Source of the DNA: Nesterenkonia muleiensis | GTDB lineage: Bacteria > Actinomycetota > Actinomycetes > Actinomycetales > Micrococcaceae | DNA: 64,000 nucleotides | Direction of reading: 5' to 3' | NCBI RefSeq assembly: GCF_003600155.1 | Contig: NZ_QWLD01000048.1 | Span: 1-64,000, forward strand | Shown here: positions 50,066 to 58,764 of the stretch, in pieces | How positions within the stretch are numbered: position 1 is the stretch's first letter | Layout of the letters: each line of letters begins with the position of its first letter | Notes under the pieces: generated by a model | Seen by the model: only the letters and a program-made list of their open reading frames with translations | What the model was told of the DNA's origin: nothing | Databases searched by the model: none | Position numbers and translations under genes: made by a program

Positions 50066-50412
50066 CTGCCCGGCCTGCCAGCGATGAGGGGGAGGACGAC
50101 GTCGCCCCGGCAGTCCGCGACCGCAGAGTGTCAGTGCGAGGGCCGCAGACCCCGCCGACGCTGGATGAGGTGCTGGGAGACCCTCGCCGCGGGTTTGTCG
50201 CCGAGCGAGCCCGGGCGGAGCAGGCGAGGTCGCTGCGCCGTCGTCAGCTGCGTCTGAACATCGTCACCGTGGGCCTCTTAGCTGTGCTTCTGGTGGGGAT
50301 GGGGGTGGGTGCCCGCTACGAAGGGATCCTGCTCACCCTGGTGGTGTACCCACTCATGGTGCTGCTGGCGCTGTGGGCACTTCGCAGAGCCCGGGGGATC
50401 GAGACGCTGTGA
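50062..50412 (+). CDS. Small membrane protein upstream of symporter
   Basis: A 116-residue protein with a long charged N-terminal tail (residues 1-70, including LDEVLGDPRRGFVAERAR) and two close hydrophobic helices (NIVTVGLLAVLLVGMGVGAR and ILLTLVVYPLMVLLALWALR). It starts in the stop of the LytTR gene and ends in the start of the symporter gene (GTGA), so it is part of one four-gene operon. It occupies the place that DUF485 proteins hold beside symporters, although the sequence is not clearly DUF485. A helper subunit is a plausible inference. Confidence 0.75.
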   Translation: MTARPASDEGEDDVAPAVRDRRVSVRGPQTPPTLDEVLGDPRRGFVAERARAEQARSLRRRQLRLNIVTVGLLAVLLVGMGVGARYEGILLTLVVYPLMVLLALWALRRARGIETL

Positions 50413-51845
50413 CCAGTGCAGCCATCGCGGTCATCTGCACGGCGACCATCCTGATGGGAGTTTTCGGACTGAGCCTGACCCGCTCGACGGGGGACTTCTA
50501 TGTGGCCTCCCGGAGGATCTCGCCGCTGACGAACGCCTCGGCTATTGCGGGTGAGTATCTTTCAGCAGCGAGCTTCCTGGGCGTGGTGGGTCTGATCTAC
50601 CTCTGGGGGCCCCAGGGGCTGTGGCTGCCCATCGGCTACACAGCGGGTTTCTTGGTCCTGCTGCTCTTCGTCGCTGCGCCTCTTCGTCGCTCCGGGGCCT
50701 ACACGCTGCCGGACTTCATGATTCTGCGTTTCCGCTCGGCAGTTGTCCGGCGGATGACCACTGTGGTGGTGGTGCTCACCGGCTGGTTGTACGTGGTGCC
50801 GCAGCTGCGCGGGGCGGTGATCGTCACCGAGTTCTCCACCGGCCTGCCTGGCTGGGTCGGTGCGGGGCTGGTGGTCGTGGTGGTGCTGGCCGTGGTGCTC
50901 AGCGGAGGGATGCGAACAGTGACCGTCGCCCAGGCGGTCCAGTACTGGGTCAAACTGGCGGCGTTGCTGATACCGGCAGTGTTCATCGTGCTCAGAGCAG
51001 GCGGGGAGGATGCTGGTCAGGCTCTCTCCGAGCCGCTCTGGCGTGTCACGGTGCAGGGCGATCCGCTGATTGCGGCGTCACTGGTGCTGGCGCTCTCGGT
51101 CGGGGCGGTGGGGCTGCCGCATGTGCTGGTGCGCTTTTACACCAACCCCGATGGGCACGCTGCCCGGCGCACTGCTGCTGCGCTTGTCGGCCTGGTGGGG
51201 ATCTTCTACGTGATCGCGGTCCTTCTGGGTCTGACGGCAGTAGGGGCCCTGGGCCCGTCGAATACGGAGGCCGACACCGCCCTGATACAGCTTCCTGCGG
51301 CTGTGCTCAGCGATGCCACCGGCGATGTGCTGGTGGCGGTGCTGGTCGGGGGAGCCTTCGCCGCCTTTCTGTCGACGACGTCGGGACTGGTGGTCTCGGT
51401 CTCTGGTGTGATCAGTCAGGAGCTCTTCGGCGGCAGCGTACGGGGTTTCCGGATAGGTGCATTGGCGGCAGTGGGTGTTCCTGCAGGTTTGACCGCCGCA
51501 GCAACCGACGTGTCGCTGGCGGGTGCGGTGGTCCTGGTGTTCACCTTCGCCGCTTCTACGGTGGCCCCGGTGATGCTGCTGGGCATCTGGTGGTCCCGGA
51601 TCACGGCCGCTGGTGCGGTCTCTGGGATGCTCACCGGGGCTGCCTCTACGGGTCTGGCGGTGGTGGTTTCAGCTGTCAGCGTGCAGGCGCCGGTCCTGCT
51701 GACCTACCCGGGGCTGTGGAGCATTCCGCTGTCCTTTGCCGTGATCATCGCAGTCAGCCTGACCACTGAGCCGCCGGCTTCGACATCGGCGGTGCTCACC
51801 AAACTGCATCTGCCGGAGGAGCACCGAGGGCAGAGCCGCCCGTAG
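50409..51845 (+). CDS. Sodium:solute symporter (monocarboxylate type)
   Basis: A 478-residue SSS transporter with about thirteen helices, related to ActP/MctC. STGDFYVASRRISPLTNASA near residue 27, AIAGEYLSAASFLGVVGLIY near residue 46 and GLPHVLVRFYTNPDGHAARR near residue 235 match the divergent actP product. The start GTG 50409 overlaps the preceding stop. It is the last gene of the kinase-regulator-small protein-symporter operon. Two related symporters on opposite strands imply different affinities or a transporter that also senses; this is inference. Confidence 0.9.
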   Translation: MTSAAIAVICTATILMGVFGLSLTRSTGDFYVASRRISPLTNASAIAGEYLSAASFLGVVGLIYLWGPQGLWLPIGYTAGFLVLLLFVAAPLRRSGAYTLPDFMILRFRSAVVRRMTTVVVVLTGWLYVVPQLRGAVIVTEFSTGLPGWVGAGLVVVVVLAVVLSGGMRTVTVAQAVQYWVKLAALLIPAVFIVLRAGGEDAGQALSEPLWRVTVQGDPLIAASLVLALSVGAVGLPHVLVRFYTNPDGHAARRTAAALVGLVGIFYVIAVLLGLTAVGALGPSNTEADTALIQLPAAVLSDATGDVLVAVLVGGAFAAFLSTTSGLVVSVSGVISQELFGGSVRGFRIGALAAVGVPAGLTAAATDVSLAGAVVLVFTFAASTVAPVMLLGIWWSRITAAGAVSGMLTGAASTGLAVVVSAVSVQAPVLLTYPGLWSIPLSFAVIIAVSLTTEPPASTSAVLTKLHLPEEHRGQSRP

Positions 51846-51857
51846 GGCGCCCGGCTT

Positions 51858-52343
51858 TCAGTGGAGTTCGAAGATCTTCTCGGTGACCACCTGGGCGCGT
51901 GCGTTGGAGAAGACCTGCTCCTCACCGATCTCGGTGAATCCGCGGGACTCAAGAATTCGCAGCGATCCGAGGTTGTCGGTGACCACGCGCGCACGCAGCG
52001 GCCGTTCGCCGAACTCCTTCAGGAACTGGTCGAAGGCAGTGGTGGTGACTCCCTTATCCCAGAACTGCTTGTCGGTCCAGAACATCACCTCGTGCACATC
52101 GCCGTCACGGAACACGGCAATGGAACCGGCGGCCTGACCGTCCACATCGATGGTGCGCACCAGGGACCGCTCATCGTTGAGCAGCTCACCCCAATGGTGG
52201 TCGAAGATACTGCGATCTTTGGGGTTGGTCGGTGCGAATCCGGCCATATGCGCGGCGTCGGCATCCTGTTGGAACCGGAAGAACTCATCGAGGTCGGCCG
52301 ACTCAACATCACGCAGCGTCACATTCATCTCGGGCGTGCTCAT
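51858..52343 (-). CDS. GNAT-family N-acetyltransferase (RimJ/RimL-like)
   Basis: A 161-residue acetyltransferase. The start VTLRDVESADLDEFFRFQQD, the central AAGSIAVFRDGDVHEVMFWT, and NLGSLRILESRGFTEIGEEQ near residue 128 match the acetyltransferase_3 group, which acetylates protein N-termini or small amines. The acetyl-CoA loop (WDKGVTTTAFDQFL near residue 92) is less Gly-rich than usual. It faces the symporter gene tail to tail with a 12-nt gap. Substrate unknown. Confidence 0.82.
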   Translation of the reverse strand: MSTPEMNVTLRDVESADLDEFFRFQQDADAAHMAGFAPTNPKDRSIFDHHWGELLNDERSLVRTIDVDGQAAGSIAVFRDGDVHEVMFWTDKQFWDKGVTTTAFDQFLKEFGERPLRARVVTDNLGSLRILESRGFTEIGEEQVFSNARAQVVTEKIFELH

Positions 52344-52417
52344 GCCTCCAGCGTACTCGACGCTGTCGATCGCACTTGTCCCAGGGGTTCACCGGGGTGA
52401 TGCGCCGACGGAGGCGA

Positions 52418-52708
52418 TCATGCTGGCTTGGTGTCCTTTCCGTCCAGCCGAAGGGTATCGGATTCATCACGGTGTGACCCGGCGGTGCCGACGTGCTTGG
52501 CATCGATCTTCGGCCCCTTCTTGATGACATGCACCAGGGCCATGCCGTGACCACGGCCGAGGTCATAGTCGCTCTTCAGCCACTCGAGGATGACGCCGGC
52601 CTTCACATCCTGAGAGTCGTAGCCGCGTTCCTTGGCTTGGTCGACCAGCTGGCGCGGGGTCAGGCCGGTCTTTTCTTCGACCTTGTCGAGGTATGCCTGA
52701 AATGACAT
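52418..52708 (-). CDS. DUF4287 domain-containing protein
   Basis: A 96-residue cytosolic protein. FQAYLDKVEEKTGLTPRQLV and AGVILEWLKSDYDLGRGHGM are the typical DUF4287 helices. No function is established. ATG 52708 has GGAAGGA 6 nt upstream on its strand; the longer upstream frame is not favoured. It is divergent from a TetR regulator with a perfect palindrome between them, so repression by that regulator is likely. The C-terminal tail (DESDTLRLDGKDTKPA) is charged. Confidence 0.85.
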   Translation of the reverse strand: MSFQAYLDKVEEKTGLTPRQLVDQAKERGYDSQDVKAGVILEWLKSDYDLGRGHGMALVHVIKKGPKIDAKHVGTAGSHRDESDTLRLDGKDTKPA

Positions 52709-52738
52709 GGGAAATCCTTCCAAAGAGGGCGTGTGCCA

Positions 52739-52760
52739 GTGAGTACTGATCAGTACTCAC
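52739..52760. promoter_or_regulatory. Perfect 22-nt palindrome, TetR operator candidate
   Basis: The half-site GTGAGTACTGA is followed immediately by its exact reverse complement. A further palindrome ACGGTACCGT lies at 52766-52775 and an AGTACT at about 52779. The site is 31 nt from the DUF4287 start and 64 nt from the TetR start, ideal for a divergent TetR operator. Confidence 0.8.
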
Positions 52761-52823
52761 AAGGTACGGTACCGTGTAGTACTGAAGTGGTCAAGGCGAG
52801 GAAAGGATGACTGGTCAGTCGCT

Positions 52824-53459
52824 ATGCGGCCCAATCAGGCGAACAAACGAGACGCGATTCTCGAGCTTTCGCTGGGAGTGTTTGTCAAGAACGGCTATGT
52901 CGGTACATCGACCGACCAGTTGGCTGCCGCGGCCTCAGTGTCCAAGCAGACGCTGTATAAGGAGTTCGGGGATAAGGAGGGTGTCTTCGCGGCTCTGATC
53001 GAATTTGCCTGCGATAGAGTCGACGACCCTTTCGCGCCGTTGGTGGAGCGTATGAAGGAGGCCGCTTCTGCGGAGGAGGCCGTAGGACTGATCGCCGAGC
53101 AGTTCACCCGCTCGATCATGAATCCTCAGGTGCAGCAGCTCAGGCGCCTGGTCATCGCCGAAGCGGGCCGTTTTCCGCACTTGGGACAGCTCTACTGGGA
53201 GCGAGGTTTCCTGCGGGTCATCGGCTCCATCAGCAGGTGCCTGGATACGCTCCACGATCGCAGACTGCTGGACGTTGCGGACTCGACGCTGGCCGCTCAC
53301 CACTTCGCGGGCATGATGCTCTGGATTCCAAGCAATCAGACGATGTTCGCCGGAGGGTCCTATCCGGTCACTGAAGCTGAGCTCACCAGAATCATCGAGA
53401 CTGGTGCCGCGGCCTTCCTCCGAGCCTATGGACACTGCGCCCAAGGTGGAGACCGATGA
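52824..53459 (+). CDS. TetR/AcrR-family transcriptional regulator
   Basis: A 211-residue repressor. The N-terminal helix-turn-helix (RDAILELSLGVFVKNGYVGT, then QLAAAASVSKQTLYKEFGDK, residues ~8-50) is standard for TetR. The remaining helices form the ligand and dimer domain (with QLRRLVIAEAGRFPHLGQLY near residue 102), as in the C-terminal TetR_C_7/AefR-like group. The ribosome binding site is weak. It is divergent from the DUF4287 gene with a perfect palindromic operator between them, suggesting autoregulation. The ligand is unknown. Confidence 0.9.
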   Translation: MRPNQANKRDAILELSLGVFVKNGYVGTSTDQLAAAASVSKQTLYKEFGDKEGVFAALIEFACDRVDDPFAPLVERMKEAASAEEAVGLIAEQFTRSIMNPQVQQLRRLVIAEAGRFPHLGQLYWERGFLRVIGSISRCLDTLHDRRLLDVADSTLAAHHFAGMMLWIPSNQTMFAGGSYPVTEAELTRIIETGAAAFLRAYGHCAQGGDR

Positions 53460-53563
53460 TCCGACTCGAGTGGGCCGCGGCAAGGTGCACAGTCGGGTTC
53501 CCGCCCATGGCAGATACCTGCGGCCTGCTGGGAAATCAACTGTGCGATGGTGGTCATAGACGC

Positions 53564-54370
53564 TCACCCGCCCCGGCGCACCGGCTGCTGAAGCTCGGTG
53601 ACCCAGTCAGACTGGTCGGCTGACTCAGCGCGCACATACAGCTCCCGGCAGGGGCCGGAAGGCTGGTACCCGCGGGCGACGATCTCTTCGTGAAGCGACT
53701 GCCAGCTCTAATGAATGGTGCTCATACTGCCCAGATGCACGGTGACGAAGGCCTCATCCTCTGCGGGAAGAGTGACGATCTCGAAGCCTTCGCGGGGCTG
53801 GCCGCTGTACTCGTATCCGGCGGTGACCTCAGTGCCGTCCTCCACCATGCTGTAGGCGGCGATGGGAGTCTCCAGAGCACCACAGAAGTCGCCGATGATC
53901 GCTGCGATGCCGTCGAAAGCGGGTCCGACGACTCCGGCGATCTGAGGCTGCTCCTTGACTGTGGCAGTGCGCGCGGCCAGCCGGACGGCAGGAAGGGACT
54001 TCGTGACGATTTCGATGGTGGACATGTTCTTCTCCTTTTCGATGAGGTGGAGCCTCCGCTCGACATCAGCCAGGCGGGCCTCGGCGATCCGGTGCTCCTG
54101 CTGAACTTCGGTGCGCCGCCGGCCCAGCATGCGGGTCAGCTGATGGGTGTTCACACCGTCGGCCAGCAGCGAGGCGATGTCCTCGATGCCGAAGCCGAGC
54201 TGGCGCAGCGCCATGATCCGGTGCAGCCGGTCCAGCTGGGAGGGGTCGTAGGAGCGGTACCCGGTGAACGGGTCGGTATGAGCGGGGACCAGCAGCCCGG
54301 CGGCGTCCCAGTGCCGCAGCATGCGGTGGGTGACCTGGCCGATCTGGGCGAAAGCTCCAATGGTTAACAC
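53564..54370 (-). pseudogene. MerR-family regulator with GyrI-like effector domain, in-frame amber codon
   Basis: From GTG 54370 the product has a MerR HTH ([39 protein letters not shown], residues 4-70), a coiled coil near residue 85 and a GyrI-like drug-binding domain starting near residue 115. Translation stops after GSMSTIH at TAG 53710-53708. In the same frame the sequence continues SWQSLHEEIVARGYQPSGPC, then RELYVRAESADQSDWVTELQ, to TGA 53566-53564. The TAG replaces an expected Glu codon (GAG). The full protein would have 268 residues; the truncated one keeps the DNA-binding domain but an incomplete effector domain. It could still bind DNA. Confidence 0.82.
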
Positions 54371-54695
54371 GTCTCTACTCCATCGCCTGCCACTGTGTCA
54401 GAGTCAACACGGCCATGTCCTGAGCATAACCAAGGCTCAGGCACCGCGGAGTCTGGCGCTGCTGGCTGAGACGATGTCGAGGATCACTGCAGGGATGTTG
54501 CGGAACTCCTCGGCTTGGCCCTTTCCTGTGTCCTGGCGGTTTGCCGATGCGTTCTTTGCACCTCAGGCGCTTCAGGCCCACCAAGTGCAGAAAACCCGCC
54601 GGCGATTCCTGGGGCCGCGCCGTGTATTCCCCCGGCGGGCGGTTGCTGTCCCCGCTGAGTTTGGTCATGGCAGCGGAGACAGGATAATGGGGCGC
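54371..54695. other. Intergenic region between MerR-type gene and dxr
   Basis: About 325 nt with no convincing gene. On the minus strand, TTGACT (54407-54402) and the imperfect dyad CTGACACAGTGGCAG (54401-54387) form a MerR-like promoter for the MerR-type gene. On the plus strand TTGGTC (54661-54666), 16 nt and GATAAT (54683-54688) form the dxr promoter, 7 nt before ATG 54696, so dxr is probably leaderless. Confidence 0.5.
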
Positions 54696-55934
54696 ATGTC
54701 CCAACCCCGCCGCGTCGCCATCCTGGGCTCCACCGGCTCGATCGGCACTCAGGCCCTTGAGGTGATTGCCGCACACCCGGAGGCCTTCCGCGTCGTCGCC
54801 CTTTGCGCCGGCACCAACGCCGCCCTGCTGGCCGAACAGGTCAAGCAGTTCGCTCCCGAGCTGGTGGGGATGCACGACGACGACGCCGCTGCCAGGTTTC
54901 GCGAGCGGCTGGAAGATGGCCGGGTCGGGCCGGAGATTTTCATCGGAGAGGAGGCTGCCGAGCAGATCGCCGCCAACTCCGGAGCCGACGTGGTGCTCAA
55001 CGCCCTCACCGGCTCCATCGGGCTCAAGCCCACGCTCGCCGCGCTGCGTTCGGGCGCCACGCTCGCCCTGGCGAACAAGGAATCCCTGGTGGTCGGCGGA
55101 ACCCTGGTCCAGGAGGCCCTGCAGCGCCCCGGGCAGGTGGTGCCGGTGGACTCCGAGCACTCAGCCCTGGCCCAGGCGCTAGCCTCGGGCAGACACCAGA
55201 GAGGCCTCTGCGCGCACCCTGAGGTCGGGCAGGCTGGGCTGAGCGGTGAGTCAGAGGTCGCCAAGCTCATCCTCACCGCCTCCGGAGGGCCGTTCCGCGG
55301 CTGGGAGGCACAGGCCCTGGCCGCGGTCACCCCGGATCAGGCACTGGCGCACCCCACCTGGAATATGGGCCGGGTGGTCACCACCAACTCGGCCACCATG
55401 GTGAACAAGGCGCTGGAAGTCATCGAAGCACATCTGCTCTTCGATGTGCCGCTGAGCAGCATCGACGTAGTGGTCCACCCCCAGTCGGTGGTGCATTCGA
55501 TGGTCCAGTACGTGGACGGCTCGATCATCGCCCAGGCCTCCCCGCCGGATATGCGGCTGCCCATCGCCCTGGCTCTGGGCTTCCCGAACCGGGTGCCCGG
55601 CGTGGCCGCAGCCTGCGACTTCAGCATCGCCGCCAGCTGGCAGTTCGAGCCCCTGGACAACTGTGTATTCCCCGCCGTGCAGCTGGCCAAACACACGGCC
55701 GCTGCCTCGGGCACCCATATGGCCGTCTACAACGCTGCCAACGAGCAGGCGGTGGAGGCATTCCACGCCGAACGGCTCGGCTTCGGCCGGATCGTCGGCA
55801 CCGTGGAGGCCGTGCTGGCCGAACACAGTGGGCCCTCTGCAGGGAAAATCACGCTGGAGGATGTGTTGGGGGCGGAGCAGTGGGCGCGTGCACGGGCCGA
55901 TGAGCTCATCGGCCAGGAGCTGGTCGTCAAGTGA
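54696..55934 (+). CDS. dxr: 1-Deoxy-D-xylulose 5-phosphate reductoisomerase
   Basis: Converts DXP to 2-C-methyl-D-erythritol 4-phosphate with NADPH, second step of the MEP isoprenoid pathway. 412 residues from ATG 54696. [20 protein letters not shown] near residue 8 binds [20 protein letters not shown] near residue 150 and [13 protein letters not shown] near residue 190 line the active site. [20 protein letters not shown] near residue 225 and [20 protein letters not shown] near residue 260 are canonical. ATG 54687 is three codons upstream, but lies within the -10 element. It leads a block with the site-2 protease and ispG. Confidence 0.96.
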   Translation: MSQPRRVAILGSTGSIGTQALEVIAAHPEAFRVVALCAGTNAALLAEQVKQFAPELVGMHDDDAAARFRERLEDGRVGPEIFIGEEAAEQIAANSGADVVLNALTGSIGLKPTLAALRSGATLALANKESLVVGGTLVQEALQRPGQVVPVDSEHSALAQALASGRHQRGLCAHPEVGQAGLSGESEVAKLILTASGGPFRGWEAQALAAVTPDQALAHPTWNMGRVVTTNSATMVNKALEVIEAHLLFDVPLSSIDVVVHPQSVVHSMVQYVDGSIIAQASPPDMRLPIALALGFPNRVPGVAAACDFSIAASWQFEPLDNCVFPAVQLAKHTAAASGTHMAVYNAANEQAVEAFHAERLGFGRIVGTVEAVLAEHSGPSAGKITLEDVLGAEQWARARADELIGQELVVK

Positions 55935-55986
55935 GGGAACACGGAACCCGCTGCGGGTGGATGCACGAAGGGGGAGGTGAGCGAAG

Positions 55987-57471
55987 GTGATCACCGCCCT
56001 GCTGATGGCCGCAGGCGTCCTCATCATGGCGCTGGGCATCATCGTCTCCATCGCCTTGCACGAGGTCGGCCACCTGCTGCCGGCCAAGCTGTTCAAAGTC
56101 CGGGTCACCCAGTACATGGTCGGCTTCGGCCCCACCCTGTGGTCGAAGACCAAGGGGGAGACCGAATACGGGGTCAAAGCGGTGCCGCTGGGCGGGTACG
56201 TGGCGATGATCGGGATGTACCCGCCGCCGGAAGAGCCAGGCCGCGACGAGGCGGCCTCTCAGGGCGATGACGCCGGGCCCACCGACCCCTATCTGCAGCA
56301 GGTGGGTGCCCAGTACGTCGCCCCTCCCATTGAACGCTCCTCTGCTGCCGAACGTGTGCCTGAGGGCAGGAAGACCGTGATGTCGCATTCCACCGGCATC
56401 TTCCAGCAGATGTCCCAGGACGCCCGGGAGGTGGCTGCCGAGGAGCTGCGTCCCGGGGATGAGAACCGCATGTTCTACACCCTGGCCACCTGGAAAAAAG
56501 TCATCGTGATGCTCGGCGGACCGGCAATGAACGGCCTGCTGGCCCTGCTGCTGACCGCTGGGACGGTCTCCCTGCACGGAATGAACACCACTACCACGCA
56601 GGTGGCGGATGTCTTCGAGTGCATCGCCACGGTGGAGGCTGAGGATGCGGCCGAGTCACTGGCCGAGCGTGAGTGCGCCGAGGGCGACCCGCCTGGTCCG
56701 GCCTATGCGGCGGGGCTGGAGCCCGGAGACGAGATCCTCGCCTTCGGCGGCTCCGAGGTCCGCGAGTGGGAGGACCTGACCCCGCTGATCCGCGATGCCG
56801 CCGGTGAGCCCAGCCAGCTGGTTTACCTCCGCGACGGCGAGCAGCAGACCACAGAGGTCACGCCCATTCTTACTGAGCGGCCGGTCGAGGGCCGGTTCGG
56901 CAGAGCTGAGCGTGATTCCGACGGCGCGTTGGTGACCGAGCCGGTCGGCTTCATCGGCGTGGTCAGCCACACCGAGGTACAGACCCAGCCGCCCTGGGAG
57001 GCGGTGCCGATTGTCGCAGAGCAGACTCAGGCCGTGGGCGAGGTGGTCCTGAACCTTCCCCAGCGGATGTACGATGTCGCCGTCTCCACCTTCACGGAGG
57101 CCGAACGCGACCCCGAAGGCCCCATGTCAGTGGTGGGGGTCGGCCGGGTGGCCGGAGAGATCTCCGCCCAGGACCAGATCCCCTGGGAGTCCAGGTTCGC
57201 CACGCTGATGTCGTTGGTGGCCGGGGTCAATATTGCCCTGATGGTCTTCAACCTGATCCCGCTGCTGCCGCTGGACGGCGGCCATGTGGCCGGAGCGCTC
57301 TACGAGGCACTGCGGAGGCGCTGGGCCAAGCTGCGCGGCAAACCCGACCCGGGGCCCTTCGACATCTCCAAGCTGCTGCCGCTGACCTATGTGGTGGCCG
57401 TCCTGCTGATCGGCATGGGTCTGCTGCTGATCTTCGCCGACATCGTGAACCCGATCAGACTGTTCGAATAG
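55987..57471 (+). CDS. Site-2 protease, M50 family (RseP/RasP-like)
   Basis: A membrane metalloprotease that cuts transmembrane substrates such as anti-sigma factors and signal peptides. 494 residues. HEVGH at residues 25-29 in the first helix is the zinc motif. The LDG motif is in LPLLPLDGGHVAGALYEALR near residue 426. A PDZ-like domain lies between (GPAYAAGLEPGDEILAFGGS near residue 237). An acidic insertion near residues 75-105 is typical of Actinobacteria. GTG 55987 has GGGGGAGG about 10 nt upstream. It lies between dxr and ispG, the conserved actinobacterial order. An ECF-like sigma factor is encoded 2.3 kb downstream. Confidence 0.93.
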   Translation: MITALLMAAGVLIMALGIIVSIALHEVGHLLPAKLFKVRVTQYMVGFGPTLWSKTKGETEYGVKAVPLGGYVAMIGMYPPPEEPGRDEAASQGDDAGPTDPYLQQVGAQYVAPPIERSSAAERVPEGRKTVMSHSTGIFQQMSQDAREVAAEELRPGDENRMFYTLATWKKVIVMLGGPAMNGLLALLLTAGTVSLHGMNTTTTQVADVFECIATVEAEDAAESLAERECAEGDPPGPAYAAGLEPGDEILAFGGSEVREWEDLTPLIRDAAGEPSQLVYLRDGEQQTTEVTPILTERPVEGRFGRAERDSDGALVTEPVGFIGVVSHTEVQTQPPWEAVPIVAEQTQAVGEVVLNLPQRMYDVAVSTFTEAERDPEGPMSVVGVGRVAGEISAQDQIPWESRFATLMSLVAGVNIALMVFNLIPLLPLDGGHVAGALYEALRRRWAKLRGKPDPGPFDISKLLPLTYVVAVLLIGMGLLLIFADIVNPIRLFE

Positions 57472-57529
57472 TTCCCGGGGGAGAAGTGTGCCTGATCTCG
57501 AGCGAGTAGGAGGTGTGCGGCGTCGTCGG

Positions 57530-57535
57530 TAGACT
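57530..57535 (+). promoter_or_regulatory. TAGACT -10 of leaderless ispG promoter
   Basis: TAGACT, exactly 7 nt, then ATG 57543; no Shine-Dalgarno in the gap. Same arrangement as at 48665 and 59783. Confidence 0.55.
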
Positions 57536-57542
57536 GAGAACC

Positions 57543-58718
57543 ATGACTGCCATCAATCTCGGCATGCCCACCGTCAAGGAAGAGCCCCCGGTTCTGGCCC
57601 CAAGGCGGAAGACCCGCAACTTCCATGTAGGTGATGTGGGGGTCGGCAGCGACCACCAGATCTCGGTGCAGTCGATGACCACCACCAAGACCCACGACAT
57701 CAACGCCACCCTGCAGCAGATCGCCGAGCTGACCGCCTCCGGCTGCGACATCGTCCGGGTGGCCTGCCCCACCGACAAGGACGCCCAGGCGCTGCCGATC
57801 ATCGCCATGAAGTCCCAGATCCCGGTGATCGCAGACATCCACTTCCAGCCCAAATACGTCTACGCCGCCATCGAGGCCGGCTGCGGCGCAGTCCGGGTCA
57901 ACCCGGGCAATATCCGCAAGTTCGATGACCAGGTCGGCGAGATCGCCAAAGCTGCCAAGGACGCCGGGGTCTCCATCCGGATCGGGGTCAACGCCGGGTC
58001 CCTGGACAAGCGGCTGATGGACAAATACGGCAAGGCCACCCCGGAAGCCCTGGTGGAGTCCGCGGTCTGGGAGGCCAGCCTGTTCGAGGAGCACGACTTC
58101 CACGACTTCAAGATCAGTGTCAAGCACCACGATCCGGTGATCATGGTCCAGGCCTACGAGATGCTCGCCGAGCGCGGCGACTGGCCCCTGCACCTGGGTG
58201 TCACCGAGGCCGGACCGGCCTTCCAGGGCACCATCAAGTCCGCCACCGCCTTCGGCGCACTGCTGGCCAAGGGCATCGGTGACACCATCCGGGTCTCGCT
58301 CTCCGCCCCGCCGGCCGAGGAGGTCAAGGTCGGCAACCAGATCCTGGAGAGCCTGAACCTGCGCCCCCGCAAGCTGGAGATCGTCTCCTGCCCATCCTGC
58401 GGCCGCGCCCAGGTGGACGTCTATACCCTGGCCGATGAAGTCACCGCCGGGCTGGAAGGCATGGAGGTTCCACTGCGGGTGGCTGTGATGGGCTGTGTGG
58501 TCAACGGCCCCGGTGAGGCCCGCGATGCTGACTTAGGTGTCGCCTCCGGCAACGGCAAGGGCCAGATCTTCGTCAAGGGTGAGGTCATCAAGACCGTGCC
58601 GGAGGACCAGATTGTGGAAACCCTGATCGAAGAGGCCAACCGGCTGGCCGAGGAGATGGGCTTGGAGTCCGAGCGAGAGGACGCCACCCCAGGTGCCCCT
58701 GTGGTCTCCGTCAGCTAA
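57543..58718 (+). CDS. ispG: 4-Hydroxy-3-methylbut-2-enyl diphosphate synthase (flavodoxin)
   Basis: [4Fe-4S] enzyme that converts MEcPP to HMBPP late in the MEP pathway. 391 residues from ATG 57543. The TIM-barrel part has [20 protein letters not shown] near residue 35 and [20 protein letters not shown] near residue 97. The cluster ligands are in [15 protein letters not shown] near residue 282 and [20 protein letters not shown] near residue 318 (three Cys). It follows the site-2 protease gene by 71 nt with its own apparent promoter. The C-terminal tail of ~20 residues is acidic and species-specific. Confidence 0.97.
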   Translation: MTAINLGMPTVKEEPPVLAPRRKTRNFHVGDVGVGSDHQISVQSMTTTKTHDINATLQQIAELTASGCDIVRVACPTDKDAQALPIIAMKSQIPVIADIHFQPKYVYAAIEAGCGAVRVNPGNIRKFDDQVGEIAKAAKDAGVSIRIGVNAGSLDKRLMDKYGKATPEALVESAVWEASLFEEHDFHDFKISVKHHDPVIMVQAYEMLAERGDWPLHLGVTEAGPAFQGTIKSATAFGALLAKGIGDTIRVSLSAPPAEEVKVGNQILESLNLRPRKLEIVSCPSCGRAQVDVYTLADEVTAGLEGMEVPLRVAVMGCVVNGPGEARDADLGVASGNGKGQIFVKGEVIKTVPEDQIVETLIEEANRLAEEMGLESEREDATPGAPVVSVS

Positions 58719-58764
58719 CACCACCAGCTCCAAAATCTCCCGGTCAACCGGGGGACGAGTCCGT

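Noticed and set aside
44940-53710. Amber codon reassignment in this organism
   Set aside because: TAG terminates several intact genes here (for example at 16418-16420, 18400-18402 and 57469-57471), and the two internal TAG codons replace different residues.
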